This document shows positions 19,259-27,279 of a stretch of DNA of 32,364 nt, one piece after another. A program made the position numbers and the translations under genes. A model generated the notes under the pieces. It saw only the letters and a list, made by a program, of their open reading frames with translations, was not told the origin of the DNA and did not search any database. Position 1 is the stretch's first letter, and each line of letters begins with the position of its first letter. This DNA comes from Candidatus Uhrbacteria bacterium RIFOXYB2_FULL_45_11. GTDB lineage: Bacteria; Patescibacteriota; Patescibacteriia; UBA9934; GWF2-40-263. Location: positions 9,246 to 41,609 of the forward strand of contig MGFD01000030.1 in NCBI GenBank assembly GCA_001791715.1. Direction: 5' to 3'.

Positions 19259-20506
19259 TTACTTCAACTTAATAAGCTTAAGCTGTCCGGAAAAGGCGTC
19301 TGTGTAATATAAGGAGGAACCGTCTGCGCTTACGGAAAGATTTGACATGGTTGTGTCTCTTTCTGGAATGGCGACAACTTCGTTGCGACCGTTTGTGAGA
19401 TTGAGTTTATAAAGCGTGTCCGGACGGTTTTCATAAAGGGTTCTTTGTAATCCGGCATTGCTTGGAAGGTTTTGCGGTACGGCACAGTAGACAATTGTTT
19501 CTGAACTCCATGTACATTTATCAACCCATGTATTGATGCCAAGGCTGTGTCGATTTTCTCCCATACTTGCCGATGTTCCGTTCACAAGCCACAAGAGTGG
19601 CTTGCCTTGTGAATAATCGCCATAAACGGAATAGAGAATCGTTTTTCCGCTCGGGGACCAGGAAGGGGAAAAACCAAATCCCTCTACCACAAGTCCTTTG
19701 AAATTTTCTTGATTTTTTCCAACCGGATAAATCACCTTTGTATCAAATCCAGATGTGCTGTTGTTTCCGACAATGGATGACGTGTCGGCAAAGGCGATCA
19801 CTTGATCGTTTGGAGACCAGCTGACATCTACCTTGTCCGCATTTTCTCCGAGGGCCTGAACGGAAGTGACGTTTGAACCGTTGTCGTTTGAAAGTACGAG
19901 CCAGCGATTGTTTGGATCGAGCGCAAGGCTTTTTGCGATCAAGTTATCTGATGACGGAGAAAATTCTACGTCTTCCCAGTGTTTTGGAAGCGTGACTTGT
20001 GATTGTGTTTGAAAATTGTAAACGATTTTTGAATCATCCGGAAAAACCATGACTGCTTTTTCTGCATCGCGATTCCATTCAACACTTTGAACGTTTGGAA
20101 ATGTTTGATTTGAAAGTTTTACGATATTTCCATCTTTATCGATGGTATAAAAAAATCCATCATCTTCATTATAAAAATTGATTTTGTTTCCGTCTTTGCT
20201 CAGTGTTGTATTTTGAACCGGGGCTGATGTGAGCGTGATGGTTTTTGTGATTCCTCCATCAGCAATACTTGCAGCCTCTGGAAGCGTACCGTCATTTGTT
20301 GTACTTAATCCGTTTCCTGATCCAGGAGTTCCGTCAAGAGAAGGGGTAAGAGAACCTGTTGGGGTCTCTGTTGTTGAGACGGGTTCGCCGTTAGACGTTG
20401 TGCTTGGACTTTCCGTAAAAAAGACAATATACATGGCAAGACCAATCACAATGACGGACCCAATGAACCCAATGATGAGTAAGATGCGTTTTGGACGTTC
20501 TTGCAT
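19259..20506 (-). CDS. Membrane-anchored beta-propeller-like protein
   Basis: 415 aa. A short basic N-terminus and one membrane helix (about 9-31) are followed by a Ser/Thr/Gly/Pro-rich linker (about 32-75). A repeat domain then carries TolB/WD40-like blades: KINFYNEDDGFFYTID, VEWNRDAEKAVMVFPDD, VSWSPNDQVIAFAD, PSWSPSGKTILYSV and LSVSADGSSLYYTD. The N-in, C-out topology puts the propeller outside the membrane, where it could act as a binding scaffold for the exported hydrolase fusions encoded downstream. This last role is an inference from position. Confidence 0.75.
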   Translation of the reverse strand: MQERPKRILLIIGFIGSVIVIGLAMYIVFFTESPSTTSNGEPVSTTETPTGSLTPSLDGTPGSGNGLSTTNDGTLPEAASIADGGITKTITLTSAPVQNTTLSKDGNKINFYNEDDGFFYTIDKDGNIVKLSNQTFPNVQSVEWNRDAEKAVMVFPDDSKIVYNFQTQSQVTLPKHWEDVEFSPSSDNLIAKSLALDPNNRWLVLSNDNGSNVTSVQALGENADKVDVSWSPNDQVIAFADTSSIVGNNSTSGFDTKVIYPVGKNQENFKGLVVEGFGFSPSWSPSGKTILYSVYGDYSQGKPLLWLVNGTSASMGENRHSLGINTWVDKCTWSSETIVYCAVPQNLPSNAGLQRTLYENRPDTLYKLNLTNGRNEVVAIPERDTTMSNLSVSADGSSLYYTDAFSGQLKLIKLK

Positions 20507-20514
20507 ATGTGTAA

Positions 20515-20535
20515 GGGCGGGTCTTGTGCCCGTCC
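20515..20535. repeat. Short GC-rich hairpin before the propeller gene
   Basis: GGGCGGG-TCTTGTG-CCCGTCC, imperfect stem (one G-T) in the 59-base gap between two minus-strand genes. Confidence 0.45.
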
Positions 20536-20565
20536 TGTTTCGTTATAAGGAAAAAACGTGAAGGA

Positions 20566-21471
20566 TCAAAATAATTTGCTGATCCCGAAGCCAACAAGAA
20601 GCGCTGGAGAAGCCATGAGAAGAAGCATCAAAACTTGAACGGCAAACAGGATAACAACAATGGTAATGACAATGAGATCGGCCATGATGACCATTCCTTG
20701 GAGGATGATTCCATTTTTATCAATGGGCATTGGGATCGGATCCCAAGAGAGTCTGCCAATGACAGGATCTTTTCCTTTTTTGAGCCATGTTCCATACACC
20801 ATTTCTACGTTGAGCCAACCTAGGCTGAGCAGGTGAATAAAAATGGTGACAACAAGACCAGCTCCTCCTGTTCCTAAATCAAGGGCCGTTGAAATAAAAT
20901 TTGCTCCTGCATTTGCGGCTTTTGGAACCATTTTTTTGGCTGCTTGTTTGGCAGCATCTTGTGCGGCTCTTGTTGCATCGGCTTGTTGTGCGCGCGCATT
21001 GTCATTTTGTGGAAGATCCGCCGCATCTATGAGTGCGCCTTTAATGCGCACAAGCTGCATGAACGACTGAAAAGAAACTCGTCGTTGCTCTTCTTGTTCT
21101 TCTTCCTCTTGATCCTCGTCCTCATTTTCTTGCGCGCGTGCCGCCTGTGCGGGTTGTCTGAGTGGATTTTGTGCTTGTAATTGATTCGTTCGTAATGTGG
21201 ATTGCCTTTGTAGGGGAGACTGCATGGGTGCTCTTGGGGTTTGCGATGATCCTGTGCGCATGATTTGATCGATGTTTGATTCACGATTCATGCCAGGAAT
21301 ACGATTTTGAGCGAAGACACTTTTACGTTCCGCAATACTGCGTGTCTCTTGCGAGGTTGTACTTCCTGCAGACTTAATCATTTGCCCACCAGCTTTGGCG
21401 ACACCTTGTGTGAGTTTTGCGGCGCCCTGTCCCATTTTGACAGCGCCTTGTGCGACAGCTTGTAAGGCCAT
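20566..21471 (-). CDS. Membrane protein with Ala/Gln-rich N-terminus
   Basis: 301 aa. The N-terminal 40 residues are Ala/Gly/Gln-rich (AVAQGAVKMGQGAAKLTQGV). A disordered Gln/Arg/Glu stretch follows (about 75-130, with an acidic EDEDQEEEEQEEQ run), then membrane helices at about 205-225 and two near 255-300. It starts 2 bases after the clpC stop, so translation is probably coupled. No family is recognised. Among pilin-like genes it could be a membrane component of the same secretion-like machine, but it is too short and divergent to call VirB6. Confidence 0.65.
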   Translation of the reverse strand: MALQAVAQGAVKMGQGAAKLTQGVAKAGGQMIKSAGSTTSQETRSIAERKSVFAQNRIPGMNRESNIDQIMRTGSSQTPRAPMQSPLQRQSTLRTNQLQAQNPLRQPAQAARAQENEDEDQEEEEQEEQRRVSFQSFMQLVRIKGALIDAADLPQNDNARAQQADATRAAQDAAKQAAKKMVPKAANAGANFISTALDLGTGGAGLVVTIFIHLLSLGWLNVEMVYGTWLKKGKDPVIGRLSWDPIPMPIDKNGIILQGMVIMADLIVITIVVILFAVQVLMLLLMASPALLVGFGISKLF

Positions 21472-21473
21472 GT

Positions 21474-23951
21474 TTATTTTGATTTACGAATCGCGAGTTG
21501 TTTTTTCTCGATCGTAAGGGTGAATTTTTTGTTTTTTTCTTGTTTCAGCAGTCGTTCTGCGAGAATGGATTCCACGTGTGTCTGGATGAGTTGTCGGACA
21601 GAACGCGCGCCGGATTTTGGATCGAGTTTTTCAATCAAGTGGCGCGTGACAACATCCGGAATGGAAAGATGCACACCTTGTTCCATCATGCGGGTGGAGA
21701 ATTCATCTAATTGTTTGCGACAGATTTCGGACAGCACTTCATTCGACAATGGATTGAAGACACAGGTGTGATCAATACGATTCAACAGTTCTGGGCGGAA
21801 ACGTTCTTTGAGTTCTGTCTCGATGTCGCTCGACAAACGCTTCGAAGTCTCAACATCTCCTCCCGAAAAACCAATGCCGCCAGATTCGAATCGTTCAAGT
21901 CCGACGTTCGATGTGAGAATCACAATCGTGTTTCTAAAGTTTACCATTTTTCCGCTTGCGTCACATAGTTCTCCTTCTTCTAAAATTTGCAAAAGCAAAT
22001 TTTGCACATCACGGTGTGCTTTTTCAATCTCATCAAATAAAACGACGGCGTACGGTTTTTGTCGAACGCGATCCGTCAGATTCGCTTGTTCTTTGTAGCC
22101 GATGTATCCCGCCGGCGCACCGATCAACTTTGACATGGTGAAGCCTTCCGAATATTCCGACATGTCGAGGCGGATGAGGTGTTTGGATGTGTGGAAGAAT
22201 TGTTGAGCGATTCCGCGAGCAAGTTCTGTTTTTCCAACACCGGATGGGCCGAGGAATAAGAACGATGCAAGGGGACGCGCCGGATGCGCAACGCCCGTCT
22301 TTGCGCGCTTAAGCGCGTTTGCAACACGAGCAACAACCTCGGTTTGTCCAAGAACATGAGAAGCAAGTTTTGTTTCAATGTCCGCAAAGCTGGATTGATC
22401 TTTTGCGAGCAGATCATTGAGTGGAATGCGCAGCATGCGTGAGATTACGCGTGCGACATCTTCGTGATCAATCACGAGTCCGCTTGTTTCTTCTGTGGCG
22501 AAGGTGTGTGCTTTCAGTTCGCTCTGAAGGAGTTCTTCTGTTGCTTTGAGGTGCACTGCGTCCAAAAAACGTTCTTCAATCACCGCTTGTCGTTTGTCGT
22601 TCTTTAAAAGTTCGATTTGTTTTTCGATTGCTTTACGCTTTTCCTGTGGGCGCAGTTCCGTTGCGTGAATGCGTGCGGATGCGGCGGCTTCATCTAAAAG
22701 ATCAATCGCTTTGTCTGGGAGTCGGCGATCTGTGAGATATCGAGTTGAGAGTTTTACTGCATGTTCAATGGCGGCAGGTGCGATGCGTACTCCGTGAAAC
22801 GATTCGTAATGCGGCGCGATACCTTGAAGAATTTCGATGGCTGCTTCAACGGTTGGTTCTTCGACGGTGACAGTTTGAAAACGTCGTTCAAGTGCGCTGT
22901 CGGATTCAATATGTTTTTTATATTCCGCCTGCGTGGTTGCGCCAATACAATGAATGTCACCGCGTGCGAGGGCGGGTTTTAAAATGTTTGCGGCGTCCAT
23001 GGATCCGGAGGCTGCACCTGCGCCGACGATGGTGTGTAATTCATCGATAAATAAAATAACATCATCGGATTTACTTGCTTCGTCGATGAGTTGTCGCAAG
23101 CGTCCTTCAAATTCACCGCGATACATGGTTCCGGCGACGAGGAGCGCGAGGTCAAGTGCGAATACACGTTTGTTTTGGAGAAGGGGAGGAACCGTTCCTT
23201 CAAAAATACTTTTTGCAAGACCTTCAACAACGGCAGTCTTTCCAACACCCGGTTCGCCGACTAACAATGGATTATTTTTTGTACGGCGACACAAGATTTC
23301 CATCACGCGTTCAATCTCGGCTTCGCGCCCAATCACCGGATCGATCTTCTTTTGCATTTCGGGAGACGTAAGCTCTCTGGAAAAATAGGAGAGTGCTTGG
23401 AATTTTTCTGGTGGTTTTTCTTCTGGTGTTGCGGTTGCGATTTCTTGAAGCAGTCCGAGTTCGTCGGGTTTCATGACTTCTGTCATTTCTGGAAACTTGG
23501 AAGTATTTTTAAGAACAAGAGAGAGCTGTTCACGCAAATATTTTAAATCGATGTTTTGATCTTTCAGAAACGTCAAAATAGACGGAAGTTCAATCTGCGC
23601 GAGTCCAGAGAGCAAGTGTTCTGTGCCAATGTAGCGGTGGCCGTAAATGTTTGCGGTGAGAACGGCTTTTTCAACTGCGCGTTTTGCGTCATCGGATAAA
23701 TGAAGAATCATTCCGTCTGCGGTTGCAGGGAGTGTTTCTGTGACACGAATACTTCCGGCGATTTTTTTAAAATCCGCTTGTTGCATTCCTACCTTTTTTA
23801 AAATCTCTGCAGCGATACATCCTTTTTGCGTGCCAAGCGCCCAAAGCAAATGTTCCGGCAAAATGACCTGTTCATCTGTTTCAACCGCAAAACACAGCGC
23901 TCGCGTGAGCACTGTTTTCAAGTTCGAGGAAAATTTGTCGATAATGTCCAT
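21474..23951 (-). CDS. clpC: AAA+ unfoldase ClpC (ClpB/ClpC class)
   Basis: 825 aa. Order: Clp_N double repeat (about 1-150); first AAA+ domain with GEPGVGKT (232-239) and VILFIDELHTI (about 298-308); a short middle coiled coil (about 420-480, UVR-like position, shorter than the ClpB M domain); second AAA+ domain with GPSGVGKT (568-575) and VVLFDEIEKAH; C-terminal D2-small domain. The short middle domain fits ClpC rather than ClpB. It unfolds proteins for ClpP or for refolding. Its start lies next to the IR-clpC inverted repeat. It sits downstream of htpX, giving a protein quality-control set. Confidence 0.93.
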   Translation of the reverse strand: MDIIDKFSSNLKTVLTRALCFAVETDEQVILPEHLLWALGTQKGCIAAEILKKVGMQQADFKKIAGSIRVTETLPATADGMILHLSDDAKRAVEKAVLTANIYGHRYIGTEHLLSGLAQIELPSILTFLKDQNIDLKYLREQLSLVLKNTSKFPEMTEVMKPDELGLLQEIATATPEEKPPEKFQALSYFSRELTSPEMQKKIDPVIGREAEIERVMEILCRRTKNNPLLVGEPGVGKTAVVEGLAKSIFEGTVPPLLQNKRVFALDLALLVAGTMYRGEFEGRLRQLIDEASKSDDVILFIDELHTIVGAGAASGSMDAANILKPALARGDIHCIGATTQAEYKKHIESDSALERRFQTVTVEEPTVEAAIEILQGIAPHYESFHGVRIAPAAIEHAVKLSTRYLTDRRLPDKAIDLLDEAAASARIHATELRPQEKRKAIEKQIELLKNDKRQAVIEERFLDAVHLKATEELLQSELKAHTFATEETSGLVIDHEDVARVISRMLRIPLNDLLAKDQSSFADIETKLASHVLGQTEVVARVANALKRAKTGVAHPARPLASFLFLGPSGVGKTELARGIAQQFFHTSKHLIRLDMSEYSEGFTMSKLIGAPAGYIGYKEQANLTDRVRQKPYAVVLFDEIEKAHRDVQNLLLQILEEGELCDASGKMVNFRNTIVILTSNVGLERFESGGIGFSGGDVETSKRLSSDIETELKERFRPELLNRIDHTCVFNPLSNEVLSEICRKQLDEFSTRMMEQGVHLSIPDVVTRHLIEKLDPKSGARSVRQLIQTHVESILAERLLKQEKNKKFTLTIEKKQLAIRKSK

Positions 23952-23967
23952 AAAGGTGGAAATATTG

Positions 23968-24070
23968 GTAGATACGGATTACAGATGAATACAGATAGGG
24001 ATGACGTATCTGAAAAACGTTTTTCGGAACCGAATATCTCCATCTGTATTCATCTGTAATCCGTATCTAC
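23968..24070. repeat. Inverted repeat IR-clpC
   Basis: The arms 23968-23996 and 24042-24070 are perfectly complementary over 29 bp and are made of the words GGATTACAGAT and GAATACAGAT. The loop contains a perfect 14-base palindrome GAAAAACGTTTTTC (24012-24025). It fills most of the gap between the htpX stop and the clpC start. Confidence 0.95.
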
Positions 24071-24076
24071 ACACGT

Positions 24077-24973
24077 TTACAAACCAGCTTTCTTTAATCT
24101 CGCGATACGTTCTTCGATTGGTGGATGAGTGCTGAACATCTGTTCAAACTTTTTTGTGACGTGTGGGTCGAATGGATTTGCGAGGAAGAGGTGGGCTGTT
24201 GCGTGGTTTGCTTTTGACATGGGTTGGTCTTGTACGCTGATTTTTTCGAGTGCGCGAATGAGTCCATCTGGATAACGTGTGAGCAAACATCCGGATGCGT
24301 CTGCGAGATATTCGCGTTGGCGTGAAACCGCGAGTTTGATAAGTTGGGCAAAAATAGGGGAGAGAATCGCAAGCACGATTCCAACGATCAGGATGATTCC
24401 CGCACTACTGTTGTTGTCATTGTCTCGAGAGCCGCGGCCAAAGAAAAACGATCGTGTCATCATGTCAGATAAAAGCAAGACGACTCCGACAAGAACAACC
24501 ACAATGGTCATGACGCGAATATCGTAATTTCCAATGTGTGAGAGTTCATGCGCAAGAACACCTTCCAATTCTTGTCGATCGAGCGCTTGAAGGAGTCCGG
24601 TTGTGACGGCGACCGACGCGTGTTTTGGATCTCGGCCTGTTGCAAAGGCGTTCATGGCAGAGTCTTGGATCACGTAAATTTTTGGGGTTGGGAGTCCGGC
24701 GGTAATCGCGAGATTCTCGACGAGTCGAAACAGTTCTGGGTTATCTTGTTTTTCGATCGGTTTTGCACCAGACGCGGCAAGCGCAACAGAATCACCTTGA
24801 AAATATCCAACAAGCGTCATGACGGTGGAAATAATCACGGCAAGAAAAATGCCAGAAAAGGCATCACCCATCCAAAGACCAAATGCATAGCCGAGCAAAA
24901 TAATCACGACCGAGAAGAGTGAGATCAGAAACCAGGTTTTGTATTTGTTCGCAGAGATTTGGTCGTAGAGCAT
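24077..24973 (-). CDS. htpX: Membrane-bound M48 zinc metalloprotease HtpX
   Basis: 298 aa, the usual length. Two N-terminal membrane helices (about 14-34 and 39-57), then GVLAHELSHIGNYD with zinc-site His142, Glu143 and His146. Two further helices follow (about 153-173 and 192-215), then SRQREYLADASG supplying the Glu ligand. HtpX degrades damaged membrane proteins with the active site on the cytoplasmic side. It lies directly downstream of lemA, a common pairing. The start context is TTCCCCCTATG. Confidence 0.96.
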   Translation of the reverse strand: MLYDQISANKYKTWFLISLFSVVIILLGYAFGLWMGDAFSGIFLAVIISTVMTLVGYFQGDSVALAASGAKPIEKQDNPELFRLVENLAITAGLPTPKIYVIQDSAMNAFATGRDPKHASVAVTTGLLQALDRQELEGVLAHELSHIGNYDIRVMTIVVVLVGVVLLLSDMMTRSFFFGRGSRDNDNNSSAGIILIVGIVLAILSPIFAQLIKLAVSRQREYLADASGCLLTRYPDGLIRALEKISVQDQPMSKANHATAHLFLANPFDPHVTKKFEQMFSTHPPIEERIARLKKAGL

Positions 24974-24979
24974 AGGGGG

Positions 24980-25086
24980 AAGTAGAAAGTAGAGAGTAGA
25001 AAGTAGAGAGGAGATAGAAACGTTTTTTAAAATAGCTGCACCAACTAAAACCTTTCTACTTTCTACTTTTCCCTTTCTACTTTTTT
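24980..25086. repeat. Inverted repeat IR-htpX
   Basis: The left arm (24980-25011) and right arm (25055-25086) pair over about 32 bases with 5 mismatches. They are built from 7-base words TAGAAAG/TAGAGAG. The loop carries GAAACGTTTTTT. The element reaches into the lemA stop codon and ends 6 bases from the htpX start, so it fills the whole gap. Confidence 0.9.
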
Positions 25087-25636
25087 AAAACTTTACTTCT
25101 GGAACCACTTTTTCTGCTTCGTCCATGTCAAAAAATTCTTTTGCGGTAAAGGCAAATGTTCCGGCGATCATGTTGACCGGGAAGGATTGTAAACGTGTGT
25201 TATATTCACGAACGTTTCCGTTGTAAAAGCGACGTGAAGCTTGGATTTTGTCTTCCGCGTCGCGGAGTTCGTGTTGGAGTTGCAAAAAGTTTTGTGAGGC
25301 TTGAAGAGCTGGGTAGCTTTCTGAAACCGCAAACAAAGACTTGAGAGTGCTTGTCAGTACGCCTTCAGCTTGTGCATGTTCTGGAAGCGTGTGCGCGCCC
25401 ATGGCCGCGGAGCGAGCTTTTGTCACGTTTTCAAAGACGCTTGATTCGTGTGAAGCGTATCCTTTTACGGCATTCACCAAGTTTGGAATCAGATCATAAC
25501 GGCGCTTCATTTGAACTTCAATGTCAGACCACGCTTCGTCTACACGGTTTCTGAGCGTGATAAGACCGTTATATGATAAGATGAGCCAGAGTCCGACGAG
25601 GGCGAGAACAATGATAACGATCCAAAGGGTAGACAT
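25085..25636 (-). CDS. lemA: LemA family protein
   Basis: 183 aa. One N-terminal membrane helix (about 3-21) is followed by the LemA signature RNRVDEAWSDIEVQMKRRYD and LIPNLVNAVKGYASHE, then a helical domain ending in a short conserved strand (YNTRLQSFPVNMIAGTFAFT). LemA proteins are tied to membrane stress and often sit beside htpX, as here. It is the first gene of the long minus-strand block. The start context is TTCCCCTATG, next to an inverted repeat. Confidence 0.96.
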   Translation of the reverse strand: MSTLWIVIIVLALVGLWLILSYNGLITLRNRVDEAWSDIEVQMKRRYDLIPNLVNAVKGYASHESSVFENVTKARSAAMGAHTLPEHAQAEGVLTSTLKSLFAVSESYPALQASQNFLQLQHELRDAEDKIQASRRFYNGNVREYNTRLQSFPVNMIAGTFAFTAKEFFDMDEAEKVVPEVKF

Positions 25637-25640
25637 AGGG

Positions 25641-25744
25641 GAATGTTGGAAAGGTTTGAAATGTCGGAAAGGTCGGAAAGGAAACGTTGTAAAAACGTTT
25701 TGGATTACCTTTCAAACATTTCAGACCTTTCCGACCTTTCAGAC
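25641..25744. repeat. Inverted repeat IR-lemA
   Basis: The left arm (about 25645-25681) and right arm (25708-25744) are inverted copies with 28 of 37 matches. Both are arrays of 9-base words (TCGGAAAGG, TTTGAAATG), so the arms can also pair one word out of register. The loop is AAACGTTGTAAAAACGTTTT. It lies between divergent lemA and the mutase gene. Confidence 0.85.
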
Positions 25745-25794
25745 TAAGTATTACGTTTAAATTCTACGAAATTTACAAGCTTTCGTCAAAAAAT

Positions 25795-27138
25795 ATGGAG
25801 ATACCAAAACACATTTTTCGTGCCTATGATATTCGCGGACTTCTCGCTGAAGTGACGCCTGATATTGCTCGCGTAGTCGGGATGGCGCTTGTTTCAAAAA
25901 CAGGGGCAAAAACCGTGATTGTCGGGCGCGATATGCGTGCAACGAGTCCAGAGCTTGAGCAAGCGGCGATCGAAGGAATTACGTCGATGGGCGCAAACGT
26001 CATCGCAATCGGACTTTGCAGTACATCGATGTTCAATTTTGCGGTTTCAAGCCAAGAACATATTGACGCTGGCATCATGATCACCGCCTCACACAACCCA
26101 CCAGAATTTAATGGAATGAAAATGGCACTCGCAAGCGGATTGCCGATTTCTGGTCTTGAGATTCTTGAAGAGGTGGAGCGTTCCCCCTCTCCTTTCGAAG
26201 GAGAGGGCAGGGGAGAGGTGTCCCATCAAGATATTCTTGGTGCTTACATCGACAAATGTCTCGCTGTCGAGAACTTACCCGATCTCTCTGGAACAAAACT
26301 CGTTATCGACTACGGAAACGGCATGGGAGCAATGTCGGTTCGTGAACTTTGTAAGCGTCTGAAGATCGAAGTGGTCGAACTTTATCCAGAACCAGATGCA
26401 CGTTTTCCAAACCATGAAGCGAATCCGGCAAAAGAAGAAACACTCGCGGATGTGAAAGCGGCTGTTGTTCGAGAAGGCGCAGATTTCGGAATCGCCCTCG
26501 ATGGCGATGCAGATCGTGTAGGGTTTATCGACAATGAAGGAGTTTCGTTGCGCGGTGATCTTACGCTCGCGCTTCTCGCGAAAGAGACGCTCTCGAGAAA
26601 ACCTGGATCAAAAGTTGTTGTCGCACCAAATCAAAGTTGGACCACGTTTGATTCGATCACAGAAAACGGTGGCGTTCCTCTTGAATGTCGTATTGGTCGC
26701 AAATTTGTCGTCGAGGCGGTGCAAAAACAAGGTGCGGTTCTTGGTGGGGAGGTTTCGAGCCATTTCTTCTTTGAAGAATTCCATGGGCTTGAAGCCGTCG
26801 ATCATGCGATCGTTCGCATCTTGTCGATCTGGAAACAATCCGGACAATCATTCGCCGATCTCGTGCGTCCATATCGCGCATATACAAATAGTGGCGAGGT
26901 GAATATTGAAGTGCACAATAAAGAACAGGTTCTGAGCAAGCTCGAACAGTATGCGGGGACAGCATCGAAAGTGAATAAGCTCGATGGAATTCGCTGTGAA
27001 TTTGATCGTGACTGGTGGTTTATTGTGCGACCATCGAATACGGAGCCATTACTTCGATTGATTGTGGAAGCAAAGACGCCGGAACTGATGGTACAGAAAC
27101 GCGACGAATTGGTTGCTTTGATTCAGACGAACGGGTAA
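25795..27138 (+). CDS. manB: Phosphomannomutase / phosphoglucomutase with palindromic insert
   Basis: 447 aa. Interconverts hexose 1- and 6-phosphates through a phosphoserine. Order: AYDIRG start; active-site Ser99 in TASHNPPEFNGMKM; metal loop GDADRVGF (about 239); sugar loop GEVSSHFFFEE; phosphate loop RPSNTEPLLRL. It feeds nucleotide-sugar and envelope synthesis. RSPSPFEGEGRGEV after the active-site domain is encoded by a palindromic repeat like those in recG. It is kept in frame between domains and is probably tolerated. The exact substrate (mannose or glucose) cannot be told, so the gene symbol is tentative. Confidence 0.92.
   Translation: MEIPKHIFRAYDIRGLLAEVTPDIARVVGMALVSKTGAKTVIVGRDMRATSPELEQAAIEGITSMGANVIAIGLCSTSMFNFAVSSQEHIDAGIMITASHNPPEFNGMKMALASGLPISGLEILEEVERSPSPFEGEGRGEVSHQDILGAYIDKCLAVENLPDLSGTKLVIDYGNGMGAMSVRELCKRLKIEVVELYPEPDARFPNHEANPAKEETLADVKAAVVREGADFGIALDGDADRVGFIDNEGVSLRGDLTLALLAKETLSRKPGSKVVVAPNQSWTTFDSITENGGVPLECRIGRKFVVEAVQKQGAVLGGEVSSHFFFEEFHGLEAVDHAIVRILSIWKQSGQSFADLVRPYRAYTNSGEVNIEVHNKEQVLSKLEQYAGTASKVNKLDGIRCEFDRDWWFIVRPSNTEPLLRLIVEAKTPELMVQKRDELVALIQTNG
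26180..26222. repeat. Coding palindromic element in the mutase gene
   Basis: CCCTCTCCTT (26185-26194), loop TCG, AAGGAGAGGG (26198-26207): a perfect 10-bp stem followed by CAGGGGAGAGG. It is the same family as the three recG inserts. Confidence 0.85.
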
Positions 27139-27162
27139 TCTTTTATTGTTCTTGTTTATATT

Positions 27163-27270
27163 TGTCATCTTGAGCGACCGTTTTATGTCTAGTCGAAAGA
27201 TCTCGCGTTTACGTGAGATCCCTCGGCTGCGCTAAGAGGCTGCTTCGCAGTGCGCTCCGCTCGGGATGAC
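27163..27270. repeat. Intergenic palindromic repeat, second copy
   Basis: Begins GTCATCTTGAGCG and ends CGCTCGGGATGAC, with the same GAGATCCCTCGGCTGCGCT core as 9431-9504 and an extra inner hairpin (GAGGCTGCTTCGCAGTGC). It lies just before tyrS. Confidence 0.7.
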
Positions 27271-27279
27271 ACAAAATTT

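Noticed and set aside
20566..21471. VirB6 or TrbL assignment
   Set aside because: Too short and with too few helices; the acidic Gln-rich middle does not match those families as I know them.
19141..25744. CRISPR array made of the short repeated words
   Set aside because: The words are 7-11 bases, without spacers of constant length, and arranged as inverted arms; no cas genes are present.
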